Assembly (NCBI GenBank): GCA_963725415.1
Contig: CAVRZY010000245.1
Coordinates: 1-43,439, forward strand
Length of the DNA: 43,439 nt
Direction of reading: 5' to 3'
Origin: CAVRZY01 sp963725415
GTDB taxonomy: Bacteria > Acidobacteriota > Terriglobia > Bryobacterales > Bryobacteraceae
Every line of letters starts with the position of its first letter. Position 1 is the first letter of the stretch. The translations under genes and the position numbers were made by a program. The notes under the pieces are model-generated. The model saw only the letters and a list, made by a program, of their open reading frames with translations, was not told the origin of the DNA and did not search any database. This document shows, piece by piece, positions 1-8,578 of this stretch.

Positions 1-251
1 GTCGGCACACCGACCGTCCCCGGCCCCGCCATATCGTCGTTGGTGGTCCGTATGAGGTAACCGGTGTAGCCTTCTTGAATGAGCTTAGCCACAGTGCCCG
101 CAGCGAAGATCGGAATGTCATCGGCATGCGGCTGGATGGCCGCCAGCACTTTGCCTGCATGCGGCCGGCCCGCCGCCGACCGCTCGATCACCACCTCGCC
201 CGCAGCAGCCACGCTGCTGCCCATCACCGCCATGAATTCGCGTCGCTTCAT
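1..251 (-). CDS. PIG-L family deacetylase, N-terminal part
   Basis: Partial gene running off the left edge; only the first 83 codons are present. The start ATG is at 251 and the protein begins MKRREFMAVMGSS, a twin-arginine-like exported leader. It continues to a KVLAAIQPHADDIP stretch, which matches the zinc-binding PHPDD/PHADD motif of LmbE/PIG-L N-acetylglucosaminyl deacetylases (here His-Ala-Asp-Asp). The family hydrolyses N-acetyl groups from sugar conjugates. It is divergent from the enolase-like gene, with only 29 bp between the start codons. The substrate cannot be told, and the catalytic His further on lies outside the window. Confidence 0.72.
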   Translation of the reverse strand, partial: MKRREFMAVMGSSVAAAGEVVIERSAAGRPHAGKVLAAIQPHADDIPIFAAGTVAKLIQEGYTGYLIRTTNDDMAGPGTVGVP

Positions 252-280
252 ATCGTTATCCTATCCACGAATGAAGTAGA

Positions 281-1471
281 ATGCGACGCATGAACCGGCG
301 CGGACTAGTGCAGTTCCTCGGTGCGGCTCCCCTGGCCGCGGCTTTCGGCCCCTCAAGAGTCACCGTCACCGGCCTGGAGATCTTCCGCGTGAAGGTCAAC
401 CGCCGCGGCGACTGGGTGCTAATCCGCCTCAACACCAGCGCCGCACTCAGCGGCATCGGCGAGGCCTCGCACGGCGGGCGCGATGAGCTGACCGTCCGGT
501 GGCTCCGCCAGTTCTTCGAGCTGCTCAAAGGCCGCGGCGTTTTCGACATCGAATGGCTGCGCGCAGCGGTCGAGCCTGAAATCGCGCGGCGCGGCACGCC
601 CGCCGCGGTGGCCTTCAGCGCCCTCGAGCAGTGCCTCTGGGACATCCAGGGTAAGCTCTTCGGCGTGCCCTGCTACAACCTGTTCGGCGGCTCGCTGCGC
701 ACCCGCATTCGCAACTACGCCAACATCAACCGCTCCACCGAAGACCGCAGCCCTGCCGGCTTCGCCCAGATGACCGAACGCGCCGTCCGCGCCGGCTTCG
801 ACGCCGTCAAGCTGGCGCCCTTCGACGACCTGCCCAGAAACCTCACCGACCCTGCGCGAATCGAGGAGTTGACGCGGCTGGGGATCGAGTGCGCCCGCGC
901 CGTCCGCCAGGCCATTGGGCCCAAACGCGACCTGCTCATCGACGTCCACAGCCGCTTCAATCTCGAGCGCGGCCTCGATCTAGCCCGCCGCTTCGAGCCG
1001 CTCAACCTGTTCTGGCTCGAGGAAGTGACTCCCGCCGCGCCCCTCGAGAACCTGGCGGCCATCAACCGCGCCGCCAAGATGCCCACCGCGGGCGGCGAGA
1101 CCATTTATAGAGTGAAGGGCTTCTATCCTTACATCGCCGCCAAGGCGGTCGATATCCTGATGCCCGACGTGAAGTACTGCGGCGGCATGCTCGAGCTGAA
1201 GAAAATCGCTGCCCTAGCCGAGGCCGCCGGAATGCCCGTCTCGCCGCACGGCCCCGCCAGCCCGGTGGGCAACGTCGTGGCCGCACACCTCTGCGCCGGC
1301 CTGCCCAATTTCCTGATCCTCGAGCTGGCCTACGGCGAAGTCCCCTGGCGCGCCGAGCTGATCGACCCGCCCGAGCAGCTCTTCAACGGCCTCCTAGCGC
1401 TTTCCGAACGCCCCGGCCTGGGCATCAGCTTGAACGAGAAGACGCTACGCCGCTACGGAAACCAGATCTGA
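281..1471 (+). CDS. Mandelate racemase/muconate lactonizing enzyme family protein (enolase superfamily)
   Basis: 396 residues, the usual length for the family. A short N-terminal leader (MRRMNRRGLVQFLGAAPLAAA) may be an export signal. The capping domain covers roughly residues 28-140, followed by a TIM barrel. Visible active-site candidates are Lys177 (AVKLAP), metal ligands Asp221 (IDVHSRF), Glu247 (WLEEVT) and Glu273 (GGETIY), Asp296 (PDVKYCGG) and His323 (SPHGPASP). The family abstracts a proton alpha to a carboxylate, giving racemases, sugar-acid dehydratases and cycloisomerases. KxA replaces the classical KxK, so the reaction is not assigned. The 3' end overlaps the convergent beta-lactamase-like gene by 27 bp. 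A second Met (codon 4) is an equally possible start. Confidence 0.88.
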   Translation: MRRMNRRGLVQFLGAAPLAAAFGPSRVTVTGLEIFRVKVNRRGDWVLIRLNTSAALSGIGEASHGGRDELTVRWLRQFFELLKGRGVFDIEWLRAAVEPEIARRGTPAAVAFSALEQCLWDIQGKLFGVPCYNLFGGSLRTRIRNYANINRSTEDRSPAGFAQMTERAVRAGFDAVKLAPFDDLPRNLTDPARIEELTRLGIECARAVRQAIGPKRDLLIDVHSRFNLERGLDLARRFEPLNLFWLEEVTPAAPLENLAAINRAAKMPTAGGETIYRVKGFYPYIAAKAVDILMPDVKYCGGMLELKKIAALAEAAGMPVSPHGPASPVGNVVAAHLCAGLPNFLILELAYGEVPWRAELIDPPEQLFNGLLALSERPGLGISLNEKTLRRYGNQI

Positions 1472-2482
1472 GACCGGCCCCAGCAGCCCGTCCCGCGATT
1501 GCGCCGCCGGCTTCGTGGTCAGCAGCACGCAGCTCAACCCGCGCTCCGGATCGGCCCAGGCCACCGTTCCCGTCGAGCCGTTGTGCCCGTAGGTCCGCGC
1601 CGAGCACTTCTTCCCAAATGTCCCGGGTTTCACCATCCATCCCAGGCCCCACGGAGTGTTGAGCCCCGGCGTCTGGTTGGCGATCATGGCCGCCGTGGTC
1701 TCCCGCTTCAGGATCCGCCCATCCGGCTTCAGGAACATCGCGAGGAATTTCGCCACTTCCGGCGCCGTCGAGTGCGCTCCGCCCCATGGCGCGCCCAGAT
1801 CGCGCCAGTAGGGGCTATTCCAGTTCCAGTCCTCATCGCCGCTTACCTGGCAGAGCTGCGTGTCGGCAATCCCGTGCCCACCCAGCCCCAGCGAAGTGCG
1901 CCTCATCCCCAGCCGCTCGAACAGCTCCTTCCGCAGGAATGCGCGAAACGGCGTGCCCGTGATGCGCTCGGCAATCTCCGCCGCCAGCAGAATCCCCATG
2001 CTCTGGTAGCGCACCTCGCTCCCGGGCTTGAACAGCAAGGGCGTCTTGCAGGTGGCCGCGACGAACTCCTTCAGCGACGCGTGCCGCTTCCGTAGCTCGA
2101 CGTTCTCCGGCAGCATGTCCGGCAGCCCCGAAGTGTGCGTGAGCAAATGGCGCACCGTCACCACATCGCGCTCGCCCCCCGTGAACTGGGGGATGAATTT
2201 CCGAACCGGATCCGACAGCGCCAGCTCCCCGCGGTCCGCCAGAATCATGACCCCGCTCACCGTCATGGGCTTGGTGATCGAAGCCAGCAGAAACACCGCC
2301 TCCGGGCTTCCAGCGCGCCCAAACCCCCGGCTTAACGTGAACCCGCCCTGCCGCACATGCAGGCTCGCCGCCGCCACCTCGCCGTTGCCCGTGGCCTTCT
2401 CAATCAGCGCGACGGCCTCGGCCAGCCGGCCCTGGTTCAGCGCCACCGAAACTCCCCCAGCCAGAAAGACCCGCCGCAGCAT
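1445..2482 (-). CDS. Serine beta-lactamase/D-alanyl-D-alanine carboxypeptidase-like hydrolase (class C fold)
   Basis: 345 residues. It carries the three motifs of the beta-lactamase/penicillin-binding transpeptidase-like family: SxxK at Ser68-Lys71 (ASITKP), a YxS tyrosine motif at Tyr159 (RYQSMG) and HxG at His300-Gly302 (YGHNGSTG). A short hydrophobic N-terminus (LRRVFLAGGVSVAL) could be a weak signal or anchor. Family members are esterases, D-aminopeptidases or carboxypeptidases rather than true antibiotic-resistance enzymes, so the substrate is left open. It overlaps the convergent enolase-like gene at its 3' end. Confidence 0.88.
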   Translation of the reverse strand: MLRRVFLAGGVSVALNQGRLAEAVALIEKATGNGEVAAASLHVRQGGFTLSRGFGRAGSPEAVFLLASITKPMTVSGVMILADRGELALSDPVRKFIPQFTGGERDVVTVRHLLTHTSGLPDMLPENVELRKRHASLKEFVAATCKTPLLFKPGSEVRYQSMGILLAAEIAERITGTPFRAFLRKELFERLGMRRTSLGLGGHGIADTQLCQVSGDEDWNWNSPYWRDLGAPWGGAHSTAPEVAKFLAMFLKPDGRILKRETTAAMIANQTPGLNTPWGLGWMVKPGTFGKKCSARTYGHNGSTGTVAWADPERGLSCVLLTTKPAAQSRDGLLGPVSDLVSVAA

Positions 2483-2516
2483 GTCGCTCCTTGGCCCACC
2501 TCACTGGAGTTCTCAC

Positions 2517-2930
2517 TCACCCCGGCTGGCGACCTCCCGCAAGGATGATCTCTTCCGCCCACCGCTCTACCGCTTCGGCGATCGCGAGCGCCTTACGGTA
2601 CTGTTCCTCGGTGGTCTCCTTCCCCACAGAAGGATACCGGAGTTCAAATGCGAACACGCTCAATTCCCTCGCCCTGCGGACGGAATCCGGAACATCATTC
2701 CTCTTTTGGCTGAGCAGCATCAGCAGTCAGTCCAGATCGTGAGTGTACGGGAACGGTTCGCGCAAATGAACAAATACGCCTTTGATCGCCTTTTCAGCCG
2801 CTTGCTGCGCGCCAAAGCACAGTTCTTCGAGGTAGATTTCAGGAGCGCTCTGACACGCCCAGTGCAAAGTGCTCCTGGCGCGGTTCAGCCATTCCCGGGC
2901 ATCGTCGGGATCATACCGCTCCCTTGTCAT
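2517..2930 (-). pseudogene. HEPN-domain toxin, interrupted by an in-frame TGA
   Basis: Two 67-codon pieces in one reading frame are separated by a single TGA at 2727-2729. Read through, the 136-residue product looks like a standard HEPN protein: EELCFGAQQAAEKAIKGV, then YTHDLD, stop, LLMLLSQ. The stop falls inside the conserved THDLxxLL segment, so neither half alone would form the four-helix fold. HEPN proteins of this kind are RNase toxins neutralised by the adjacent MNT nucleotidyltransferase. The start overlaps the MNT gene end by 20 bp, showing an intact ancestral operon. Either the toxin is inactivated or the base is a sequencing error. No selenocysteine signal was recognised. Confidence 0.75.
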
Positions 2931-3270
2931 AGATCACCTTGCCCTCTCTGAGCGCTGGGTACAATACAAGGCAGAAACTATCCCTGTAGCGTTCCACCTC
3001 TTCCGGAGTCACCACCATGATATCTTTGGCGTAACCGATACCACTCAGCGCACAGTGCAGTTCCTGGGCTGCCGTAATGTGATGATAGTCGCCGCGCTTG
3101 ATCACCAGCAGGTCCAGATCGCTATTCGGTCCCATCGTCCCGCGCGCCGCCGACCCAAACAGAACGATCTTCTCCGGATCCGCCACTTCGACGATCCGGC
3201 GCACGATCTCACGCAGGTCCTTCTCGGGCACTTGGCTCGCAACCTGTTGGATGAGTTGATCGCTCGTCAT
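2911..3270 (-). CDS. MNT-type minimal nucleotidyltransferase antitoxin
   Basis: 119 residues. It carries the polymerase-beta nucleotidyltransferase signature, with Gly39-Ser40 in VLFGSAARG and Asp51/Asp53 in NSDLDLLV, and has no accessory domain. Family members paired with HEPN proteins act as antitoxins by nucleotidylating a tyrosine on the HEPN toxin. It is immediately upstream of, and overlaps, the broken HEPN gene. With the toxin gene interrupted the antitoxin may be an orphan. A second, intact MNT/HEPN pair lies at 18.6-19.4 kb. Confidence 0.88.
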   Translation of the reverse strand: MTSDQLIQQVASQVPEKDLREIVRRIVEVADPEKIVLFGSAARGTMGPNSDLDLLVIKRGDYHHITAAQELHCALSGIGYAKDIMVVTPEEVERYRDSFCLVLYPALREGKVIYDKGAV

Positions 3271-3280
3271 ACCGCCTTGC

Positions 3281-4591
3281 TCAGACCACCTCCTCTTTCA
3301 CCGCGTCCCAGCGCACTTTGCGCTCCTGCTTGAAGGCTTCCACTGACATCACCACCGCCGCCGCTTCCTCGAAGGCGCGATCCACGTCGCAGCGCGGGCG
3401 CTGCCGGGTGCGCACGCAGTCCAGGAAGTCCTGCATGTGGCTGGTGACCTCCAGCTCGCCACGCTTAAAGGAATAGTCCGGGGGAACCACCGCATCCTGC
3501 GGTTGCAGGCCCGCCGCCAGCGCCGCCTTGCGCGCCTGCGCCGCCTTTTCTTTGTACTCCGGCTTCCACTCCGCGCCGTAGGTACGGCAGAACACCGGCG
3601 ACAACTCCATGGTCTTCTCCCGTCCCAAGAACTGCTCCACCTCGCCCACGTGCCGGTTGTGGAAGCTACACGCAAACGAGATGGCCAACTCCTTCTTGGG
3701 ATAGTCGAATAGAACGTGCCACATGTCCGGCACATCCCGCCCGTCTTTCCAGAAATACAACCCGCCCTGGGTCACGGCGGTTTCCGGAATTCCCATCCCC
3801 ATCACCATGTTCACCGAATCCCACAGGTGGCTCATCAGGTCGCCGGCAATCCCGGTGCCGTACTCCCACCAGCACCGCCACATGAAAAAGCGCTTGGCGT
3901 CGAAGGACCGCTTGGGGGCGTTGGCGACGAACCTCTCCCAGTCGATGGTCTCCGGCCCGGCGTCCTTCGGCATCTCGTTGATGTCGTAGTTAGTGAAGAA
4001 CTGCCACTCCGGATAAGGCCCCGTGCGGTCGATGTAGATGCGCACCAGCGGCACCTTGCCCAGCTCCCCGGACTGGAAAATCTGGCGCGCCCGGTGGAAT
4101 GTCGGCAGGCTGTTGTAGTTGTGCCCCAACTGCATCACCACGTTGTTGTCCTTAACGGCCCTGCGCATGCGCTTGGCCTCGTCCAGCGTGCGGCACCAGC
4201 CCTTCTCGACGTAGATGTCTTTCTTCGCCTCCGCCGCGCGGATGGTCATCGGCGCGTGCCAGAAATCCGGGGTGGCGATGAGCACCGCGTCCACCTCCGG
4301 GTCCTCGATTGCCTTCTCCCATTCCCGTATCACGCGCGCCTTGGGATTCGAGCAGAATTCCTTGGCGCGCTTAATGTTCCCTTCATACAGATCGCAGATC
4401 ACCCGGATCTGCGCGTTTGGAATCACCTGGGCCTCCCGCATCAGGGAGAACCCCCGCGTCCCCACGCCCACCGACGCCACCCCAATCTGATCGTTGGGCT
4501 TCCGTTGCGCCAAAACCGCCGGCGCCCCCGCCAGCCCGCCCGTCACGCCCTTCAAAAATTGCCGTCGTTCCATGCTGCTCACCTCGCTCAT
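3281..4591 (-). CDS. Gfo/Idh/MocA family oxidoreductase, TAT-exported
   Basis: 436 residues from the chosen start. ATG at 4591 has a clear GGAGG five bases upstream; two further in-frame Met codons (4618, 4573) are less well placed. The N-terminus MSEVSSMERRQFLKGVTGG is a twin-arginine signal followed by an alanine-rich stretch, so export is expected. A Rossmann NAD(P)-binding domain begins at IGVASVGVGTRG, with DAVLIATPDFWHAP and the family EK motif as YVEKGWC. The GFO/IDH/MocA C-terminal substrate domain follows (WWEYGTGIAGDLMSHLWDSV). Such exported dehydrogenases act on sugars or inositols in carbohydrate catabolism; the substrate is not determinable. It is followed after 10 bp by the MNT gene. 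Confidence 0.87.
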   Translation of the reverse strand: MSEVSSMERRQFLKGVTGGLAGAPAVLAQRKPNDQIGVASVGVGTRGFSLMREAQVIPNAQIRVICDLYEGNIKRAKEFCSNPKARVIREWEKAIEDPEVDAVLIATPDFWHAPMTIRAAEAKKDIYVEKGWCRTLDEAKRMRRAVKDNNVVMQLGHNYNSLPTFHRARQIFQSGELGKVPLVRIYIDRTGPYPEWQFFTNYDINEMPKDAGPETIDWERFVANAPKRSFDAKRFFMWRCWWEYGTGIAGDLMSHLWDSVNMVMGMGIPETAVTQGGLYFWKDGRDVPDMWHVLFDYPKKELAISFACSFHNRHVGEVEQFLGREKTMELSPVFCRTYGAEWKPEYKEKAAQARKAALAAGLQPQDAVVPPDYSFKRGELEVTSHMQDFLDCVRTRQRPRCDVDRAFEEAAAVVMSVEAFKQERKVRWDAVKEEVV

Positions 4592-4696
4592 TAATCCTCC
4601 TGTGCCGCTTTCGATCATACGCTACCACAGTGCCGCCAGAGGGCGCAGTGGCAGCGTCAAAGAACTGCAGGCAAGGGGATTCGAGGCGCTGGAGGC

Positions 4697-5873
4697 CTAC
4701 GCCGCGCTCTTCTTCGTTCCGAAGAGGCGGCGCGCCTGGCGCAAGGCGTGCTTCACCACCAGGCGAACGGGCCTCAAGAGGTAGTAGGCGGGAAACAGCG
4801 CGGGGGGAATGCGCAGCGACTCCCAGTCCGCCTGGGTGGGGCTCGAAGACCATGCCCAGGCAGAAGCGGGCCTTGTCGCGCAGGCGCTCCATCAGCCGGA
4901 GCTGGAGCAGCGTGTCGTCGCGGCCGGGAGGTTCCGTCAGCAGCCGGCCGCGCACTTCCTCAGCCAGGCCGGCCGTGCGCGCGTCGGCCTGAATTCTTTT
5001 CCAGATCTCGCCGGGAAGCACCGTTCCCAACAGATCCGCACTCAGGCGCAGCGCCAGAAAAAGCGTGCGCGTCCGGCGCATCGCTTCGGCCTGCGCCATC
5101 ACGCGCGCCCAATCCATTGGGCAAACCTCGATCAGCGCCGCGATGTCGCAGAGCGGGCCCAGCCAGGTCCAGCAGTGCTTGACGCCGTGCAGCGCCAGGA
5201 TCTGGAGTTGATCTTCCGGACAAAAGGTCAGCACCTGGCGGCCGCCCACCGGAACCGGCGCAGCGCGGCTCCGCAAGCCCTCCAGCTCGAGCGGAAAGGC
5301 GTAGCACCGCGCCGTGAGACCCCAGTGGAGATCCACGGTGACGCGCCCGTCCTCGCGCGCCAGCGCCATTTGCCGGTTCCATCGGAGAAAGGTCTCTTCC
5401 AGCGCCCCTTCCAGAGCAATCTGCGGCCGGTAGCCCTGCGAGCGCAGCATCTCCCTGGCCCGCGCCACGTCGCGCGCGCGGACCAGCAAGTCCAGGTCGC
5501 TGAACTCCCGCAGCCCGGGGTGAGGGTAGACCCACCAGGCCAGCACCGGCCCTTTGAACGGGATCGCAGCCACCCCGGCAGCCGCGAGCAGTTCGAGGAT
5601 CCTGAACAGCTCGCCAGTCAGGTACAGGTTGCGCCCGGCGTTACGGCGAAAGCCGTCCTCGAGCCGGTCAAGGGCCTCACGCGGGACCGTCTCCGGGCAG
5701 GCTTCCTTTAGCCGCCAGTAGACCAGCGGCGCCAGCCCGTGCGCCTCCGCCATCCGAAGCAGGCTTGTCCAGTCCAGTCCGCGCGCCAGGAGTTCCCTGA
5801 GCCTCGCCGCATCAGGGCGCACCCCGGCGCAGCACAGCAGAAGTTCAACCTCAGGGCACACGTCCGGCAACAT
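4697..5873 (-). CDS. PF14907-type nucleotidyltransferase family protein (single-base frameshift)
   Basis: Resembles the uncharacterised nucleotidyltransferase family PF14907. An all-helical N-terminus is followed by IPFKGPVLAWW (about 105-115), then FSDLDLLVRARDV with the Asp-x-Asp pair at 126-128. The frame is intact to residue ~344 (LGMVFEP). A G4 run at 4838-4841 then shifts it, and the uncorrected frame would run on to 4383, deep into the Gfo/Idh gene. Removing one G restores TQADWESLRIPPALFPAYYL and a basic C-terminus ending at TAG 4697, giving 391 residues. Such proteins accompany kinase-bearing RiPP clusters (family knowledge, from memory). It lies 24 bp downstream of the ABC exporter, so it probably belongs to the peptide operon. 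Confidence 0.8.
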
Positions 5874-5897
5874 AGGCTAGCGACTCGCGGCTTCCGG

Positions 5898-7727
5898 TCA
5901 TGCGCAGCTCGCCTGAGCGCTCCAGGAGCGGGCGTACAGGCCGCCGCGGGCCAGCAGCTCCTGGTGAGAGCCCCACTCCTCCAGCCGGCCCTCCGCCATC
6001 ACGTAGATGACGTCGGCGCGCATGGCGGTAGTGAGGCGGTGCGTGATGACGATAGTTGTGCGGCCGGCCACCAACGGGCGCAGCCGGTCCAGCCACTCGG
6101 TTTCGGCCCAGGGGTCCATGGCTCCGGTGGGCTCGTCCAAAATGAGGATGGGCGCGGGGCGCACAAAGGCGCGTGCCAGGGCCAGGCGCTGCCACTCGCC
6201 GGCGCTCAGCTCGTCGCCGTCCATAAAACATTTTCCCAGCAAAGTGTTGTATCGGCGGGGAAGCCGCGCGATCACTTCTTCGGCCCCCGCAGCCCGCGCC
6301 GCGGCCTCGATCTCCTCGGCGTCCGGCGAGCCGGCGGCGTCCCCCAGCGCCACGTTCTCCCAGGCTGTGGCGTTGTAGCGCACCGGCTCCTGAAACAGGA
6401 CCGTAATCAGCCGCCGCAGATCCTCGATGGAGAAGCTGCGCAGATCCGCCCCGTCCAGCTCGATGCGCCCGGCGTCGGGATCGTAGAAGCGGCACAGCAG
6501 CTTGACCAGGGTGGTCTTGCCCGCCCCGTTCGGCCCCACCAGCGCCGCGATGCGCCCCGCCGGGACCATCAAGTTGAGGTTGCGCAGCGTGAACTGCTGG
6601 CTCCCGGGGTAATGAAAGGTGACATGCCGGAAGCGGATCCCGCTGCGCAGCCCGACCGGCGCCGGAGCTGGCAGAGCCGGATCCTTTACCTCCGGCTCCA
6701 GTGCCAGAAACTCGAACAGGTTGCCCAGGAATAGGCTGTTGTAGTAGAGCTGCCCCACGTTCTCCAGCAGCGACCGCGTCAGGCGCAGTCCCTGCTGGAA
6801 AGCCTGGTAAAACAGGGCCAGGTCGCCCAGGCTGGCCCGGCCCTGCACCGCCCGCCACGCCATCCACGCCAGGCAGCCGCCGCTGAGCAGCAGGGCGATG
6901 CCGCCGGCGCCCAGTTCCGCCAGGCCCTGCTCCCGGGCCAGGTCCACCCGCTCCTTGCGCAAGCGCGCGCGCAAGGCCCGGTAGGCGGTCTGAAACTGGC
7001 CGCCCAGCGCGAACAGCCGCAGCTCGGCGGCGGTCTCGCGCGTGGTGAGCAGCCAGTCGTAGTACCAGGTGCGGCGCTCGTCGGCGGTGGTGCGCAGCCG
7101 CCACTGATGCTGGCGCACGCTCGCGCGCAGCACCACGTACAAGGCCGGCAGCGTGCTGACCACCAGCGCCACCGGGAGCCACCACCCGAACGGGACCAGC
7201 ACCCCCAGCATGGCCGCCAGCGTGATGCCGTTCTGTAGCAGGCTGCCCAAGCTCTCCAGCAGCGCCACCGGGCGATAGGAGGCCTCGGCGCGCGCCCGGT
7301 GCAGGTGGTCGTAAAAATCCGGCGAATCGTAGAACGCCAGGTCCGCCTCGACCGACTTGCGGTGGATCAGGCCGTTGATGTGGTCCTGCACCAGCTCGGA
7401 TTGACTGGTGCGGATCCAGCCGGTCACGCTGCGCAGGATTTCGGCTAGCAGCACCACCCCCGCCATCAGCGCCACCAGAATCAGCACCGCATAAACGCTG
7501 GGCCAGTCACCTCCCGCGCGCACCGCCGCCACGATCCCGTCCACCAGCGGCCTGCTCAGGTACACGATGGCCACAGGCAGCACGCCCTGCGCCGCCAGCA
7601 GCGTCGCCCACCCCGCCGTCCACCCGCGCGAGGCCGCCCACACCAGCCCCAGCGCGCGCGGCAGATAGCGCAACTGCGCCGCCGCACTGCGCAGCTTAAC
7701 AGCCAGCAGATGGATGCTTTCGCTCAA
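5898..7727 (-). CDS. ABC transporter, fused permease and ATPase (peptide-exporter type)
   Basis: 609 residues, a half-transporter. The N-terminal ~345 residues carry about six membrane segments. The ATPase domain has Walker A GPNGAGKT at 398-405, Q-loop Gln446, signature LSAGE at 508-512, Walker B ILILDEP at 527-533 and H-loop His563. It is a type I exporter of the MsbA/McjD-like group, which works as a homodimer in the inner membrane. There is no N-terminal C39 protease domain, so leader removal would have to be done elsewhere, perhaps by the S24/S26-type peptidase upstream. Context suggests export of the modified peptide. Confidence 0.86.
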   Translation of the reverse strand: MSESIHLLAVKLRSAAAQLRYLPRALGLVWAASRGWTAGWATLLAAQGVLPVAIVYLSRPLVDGIVAAVRAGGDWPSVYAVLILVALMAGVVLLAEILRSVTGWIRTSQSELVQDHINGLIHRKSVEADLAFYDSPDFYDHLHRARAEASYRPVALLESLGSLLQNGITLAAMLGVLVPFGWWLPVALVVSTLPALYVVLRASVRQHQWRLRTTADERRTWYYDWLLTTRETAAELRLFALGGQFQTAYRALRARLRKERVDLAREQGLAELGAGGIALLLSGGCLAWMAWRAVQGRASLGDLALFYQAFQQGLRLTRSLLENVGQLYYNSLFLGNLFEFLALEPEVKDPALPAPAPVGLRSGIRFRHVTFHYPGSQQFTLRNLNLMVPAGRIAALVGPNGAGKTTLVKLLCRFYDPDAGRIELDGADLRSFSIEDLRRLITVLFQEPVRYNATAWENVALGDAAGSPDAEEIEAAARAAGAEEVIARLPRRYNTLLGKCFMDGDELSAGEWQRLALARAFVRPAPILILDEPTGAMDPWAETEWLDRLRPLVAGRTTIVITHRLTTAMRADVIYVMAEGRLEEWGSHQELLARGGLYARSWSAQASCA

Positions 7728-7867
7728 AGGACTGTTCAGATTCAGCAGTATGCTACCACGGACCGCCCTGCGGATGGACGGGCGAGATTTGCGAAATACA
7801 GGCGCAGCCGTTGATCGCTGGCGCAGACGAGCGGAGACAGAACGGGGGAGAGACCTGCGAGAGGGGA

Positions 7868-7893
7868 CCTGCCCGGCGGGGGGAGAGGGCAGG
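7868..7893. terminator. Conserved hairpin downstream of the fusion gene
   Basis: CCTGCCC and GGGCAGG form a 7-bp stem around a 12-base purine-rich loop, 22 bp past the end of the fusion gene. The same arms occur at 10837-10864 after the full radical SAM gene, although the loop differs, so the stem is conserved between copies. No T-tract follows, so intrinsic termination is doubtful. Confidence 0.3.
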
Positions 7894-7914
7894 CGAGAAG
7901 GAGGGGAGGAGGGA

Positions 7915-8379
7915 CTACGGGCTGGTCAGAACGGAGTGGGGATTCCGGTGCGAGCGTAGGACTTCTCGCAGTCCAGAGGGGAGGGGCCCGCGCAGGTCGC
8001 CCTCCATGAAGGCCAGCCCGGGACAACGCGTGCAGCCCGCGAGATGGGCACAGCCGCTGCAAGCCGGCAAGTCGCGGGGTCGAATGGAGCGGACTTCTTC
8101 CAGCACAGGGGAGCCGCGCCAGACGTGGGTGGTTACCAGGGGCCCGTGGATGGCGAGCAGGCGGTGCACCGCGAGGCCGCCGTTGCGGGCGGCCAGCACC
8201 AGGTCGCCGGGGCGGAGTTGGGCGGGGTCGTGGCGGTGAATGGTGAGGATGTCGCCGGGCCACAGGGCGCGCAACATGCTGGCGCCGGAGACGCGCAGGC
8301 GGAGCTGGCCGGAGGAACGGAGGACCTCGGCGGCAAGGTCACACTTCAACGCGTCGGCAGCGGGGGCCAGGTCAGGCAT
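7915..8379 (-). CDS. Fusion protein: S24/S26-type peptidase N-half joined to radical SAM SPASM tail
   Basis: 154 residues from ATG 8379. Residues 1-84 match the intact peptidase at 13045-13515, including SGASML with Ser34 and VHRLLAI with His72. The rest, from HVWRGSP, matches the radical SAM enzyme from residue 280, including its Cys-rich CSGCAHLAGCTRC element. The junction at ~8126 corresponds to loss of ~2166 bp (722 codons), so the frame is kept. An extra G near the 3' end gives a different last ~25 residues from the full enzyme. Pro37 of the peptidase motif is Arg here. It lacks the radical SAM CxxxCxxC cluster site, so it cannot be a radical enzyme; any remaining activity is unknown. 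It starts 8 bp after precursor 1. Confidence 0.72.
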   Translation of the reverse strand: MPDLAPAADALKCDLAAEVLRSSGQLRLRVSGASMLRALWPGDILTIHRHDPAQLRPGDLVLAARNGGLAVHRLLAIHGPLVTTHVWRGSPVLEEVRSIRPRDLPACSGCAHLAGCTRCPGLAFMEGDLRGPLPSGLREVLRSHRNPHSVLTSP

Positions 8380-8387
8380 GGCGTGCG

Positions 8388-8561
8388 CTAGGAGTTCTTG
8401 CGGAGCTGTACGCACTGCGCCTGGGTGGCGCTTATTTTACCGCACTGCAAGGCGAGGGTCTCGAAGACGCGCTCGCAGCGGAAGGAAGGCTTCTGATAAG
8501 GCTTCCGCTGCTGCTGGGCGGGCCGCTGGACGGGAGGAATGCTCTGATTTTGTACGTTCAT
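8388..8561 (-). CDS. RiPP-type precursor peptide 1
   Basis: 57 residues from ATG 8561, preceded by a good GGAGG; an in-frame ATG four codons earlier (8573) lacks this spacing. Leader: QNQSIPPVQRPAQQ, then KPYQKPSF with Tyr22-x2-Pro25-x-Phe27, like the YxxPxL motif by which lasso-peptide leaders bind PqqD-like RRE domains. Then ERVFETLALQCGKI, with Cys40, and a C-terminal segment with Cys50 ending RKNS. An extra Cys29 is absent from precursor 2. The leader is nearly identical between the paralogues while the last 19 residues vary, as expected for leader and core. It lies 17 bp after propeller 1. No family name is known to me; RiPP assignment is inference from context. Confidence 0.75.
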   Translation of the reverse strand: MNVQNQSIPPVQRPAQQQRKPYQKPSFRCERVFETLALQCGKISATQAQCVQLRKNS

Positions 8562-8578
8562 GTTTGCCTCCACCTCTT

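Noticed and set aside
2727..2729. TGA read as selenocysteine in the HEPN gene
   Set aside because: No SECIS-like hairpin was recognised after it, and HEPN proteins have no selenocysteine at this site.
3716..4594. Long plus-strand open frame opposite the Gfo/Idh gene
   Set aside because: His/Pro/Arg-rich shadow of a well-conserved minus-strand gene; typical of high GC content.
4809..5711. 300-codon plus-strand open frame opposite the nucleotidyltransferase
   Set aside because: Biased composition and no family resemblance; antisense shadow.
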